A stretch of 6,668 nucleotides of DNA from Limisphaerales bacterium (GTDB lineage: Bacteria; Verrucomicrobiota; Verrucomicrobiia; Limisphaerales; UBA8199): contig JANXQE010000613.1 in NCBI GenBank assembly GCA_025356925.1, forward strand, positions 1 through 6,668. Direction: 5' to 3'. The translations under genes and the position numbers were made by a program. The stretch's first letter is position 1. Each line of letters begins with the position of its first letter. Of the stretch, positions 5,891 through 6,668 are shown piece after piece. Below the pieces are notes generated by a model, which was not told the origin of the DNA, ran no database searches, and was given only the letters and a program-made list of their open reading frames with translations.

Positions 5891-6668
5891 GTGAGCGGTT
5901 ACGAATCTGGGCCCCGGCAAAAGCACCCTGCGCTGAGGTTGGCAAGGCAGTGGACGCGCGTCGTTGCGGCCATTGCCTTGACAATGGGTTCATTTTTGCT
6001 GGATTTAGCTGCTCGAGGCGGAACATCCGTTTGGCTTGGCGATGATCCTGATCTGGAGAGCACTTGGACCACCGATGGAAACTGGTACAGCGGGGCGGCG
6101 CCGTCGCCAGGAGACAGCCTGGTTTTTGGAGGTGGCCAACTGAACAATGTTAACGACTTTCCTCCCAACACGTCGTTTGATTCCATCACCTTTACCAATG
6201 ACGGCTGGAACCTCAGCGGTAACCCGGTCAGACTAACGAGCGCGGGCTACGCGGTGTCTTGGAGCCAGGCCGGGATCCCGAGTCAGGCAAATACAGTCGC
6301 TCTACCGGTCATCCTTTCCAGTCCCGGCACCATCGGTGATTTGGTTCCCGGAAGCACCTTAATCTTTTCAGGAACGATCACAAACGGCGGCAATCTGCTC
6401 ACGATCGGCAGCCTGCCAGGAGCGACGGTCATCATCGACGGGCAGATTAGGGGCGCCGGAGGGCTTGCCAAGACGGGAGCGGGGTTGCTGCAACTGGGAA
6501 ATGTGGCGAATGATTATGGGGGGGACACAACCATAAGTGGCGGCATCCTTCAACTCGGCGGTAACAACGTAATCCCAGGAGGCAGCGGCAGTGGCAACGT
6601 GGTCGTTAATGCCACACTCGACCTGAGTGGCAACACCGCTGTCATTAACGGGTTGACGGGCTCTGGAG
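5891..6668 (+). CDS. Secreted autotransporter-type beta-strand repeat (PATR) protein, N-terminal part
   Basis: An uninterrupted reading frame from GTG 5891 to the right edge gives 259 residues without a stop. The N-terminus is long and basic (RLARQWTR), followed by a hydrophobic stretch (VVAAIALTMGSFLLDLAA, about 24-41), consistent with an extended signal peptide. The mature part begins TSVWLGDDPDLESTWTTDGNWYSGAAPSPGDSLVFGGG and continues NDFPPNTSFDSITFTNDGWNLSGNPVRLT; this is the characteristic start of verrucomicrobial PATR-family surface proteins. A PATR unit (TIGR02601 type) follows at about 190-221, with KTGAGLLQLG, NDYGGDTTISGG and ILQLGG. The protein is glycine-, asparagine- and threonine-rich, and its beta-strand spacing predicts a beta-helix. 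Such proteins are exported surface or secreted proteins of poorly defined function. The C-terminal anchor (beta-barrel or PEP-CTERM) lies outside the window. It is divergent from, and probably unrelated to, the transport operon. Confidence 0.85.
   Translation, partial: MSGYESGPRQKHPALRLARQWTRVVAAIALTMGSFLLDLAARGGTSVWLGDDPDLESTWTTDGNWYSGAAPSPGDSLVFGGGQLNNVNDFPPNTSFDSITFTNDGWNLSGNPVRLTSAGYAVSWSQAGIPSQANTVALPVILSSPGTIGDLVPGSTLIFSGTITNGGNLLTIGSLPGATVIIDGQIRGAGGLAKTGAGLLQLGNVANDYGGDTTISGGILQLGGNNVIPGGSGSGNVVVNATLDLSGNTAVINGLTGSG

Noticed and set aside
5724..6026. Minus-strand open frame of 100 codons across the intergenic region and start of the PATR gene
   Set aside because: Its translation is arginine/proline-rich without motifs, it runs antisense to the PATR signal region, and it has no ribosome binding site support.
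6519..6525. Poly-G run that might mark a frameshift in the PATR gene
   Set aside because: The frame continues on both sides with proper PATR sequence (NDYGG then DTTISGG), so no frameshift is needed.

Overview
This GC-rich window looks like bacterial chromosomal DNA, most likely from a verrucomicrobial or related PVC-group bacterium. That placement is an inference. It rests on the autotransporter-type beta-strand (PATR) repeat protein at the right end and on a leader protein whose CNVPVFRYALERW motif I associate, from memory, with Planctomycetes and Verrucomicrobia. No rRNA, tRNA, mobile element or CRISPR array is visible.

Layout. From about 5648 leftward to the window edge, six genes run on the minus strand in one tight block. 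In order of transcription they are: a secreted, C-terminally membrane-anchored protein of unknown function (4503-5648); an FtsX/MacB-type ABC permease (3224-4501); a LolD/MacB-type ABC ATPase (2550-3227); a membrane-anchored protein with two tandem ModA-like solute-binding domains (976-2532); a ModB-like permease (164-979); and the N-terminal 55 residues of a ModC-like ATPase (1-167, running off the left edge). Four-base ATGA overlaps join permease to LolD-like ATPase, binding protein to ModB, and ModB to ModC. The other two junctions are 1 bp and about 17 bp. This is almost certainly one transcript with translational coupling.

A 242-bp divergent intergenic region (5649-5890) follows. It holds an AT-rich, repeat-bearing island, a sigma70-like promoter candidate facing right and GC-rich leader inverted repeats. 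On the plus strand from 5891 a GTG-started, signal-bearing protein with a PATR beta-strand repeat runs off the right edge.

Working model. The operon joins two ABC systems of different architecture: an importer of the molybdate/tungstate/sulfate type, with a doubled binding protein, and an FtsX/LolD-type complex, which in known families exports or transmits force rather than importing. The cysteine-bearing leader protein probably works in the envelope with one or both. The shared operon suggests a coordinated uptake and envelope-handling system for an inorganic or soft-metal ligand. The substrate cannot be read from the sequence.
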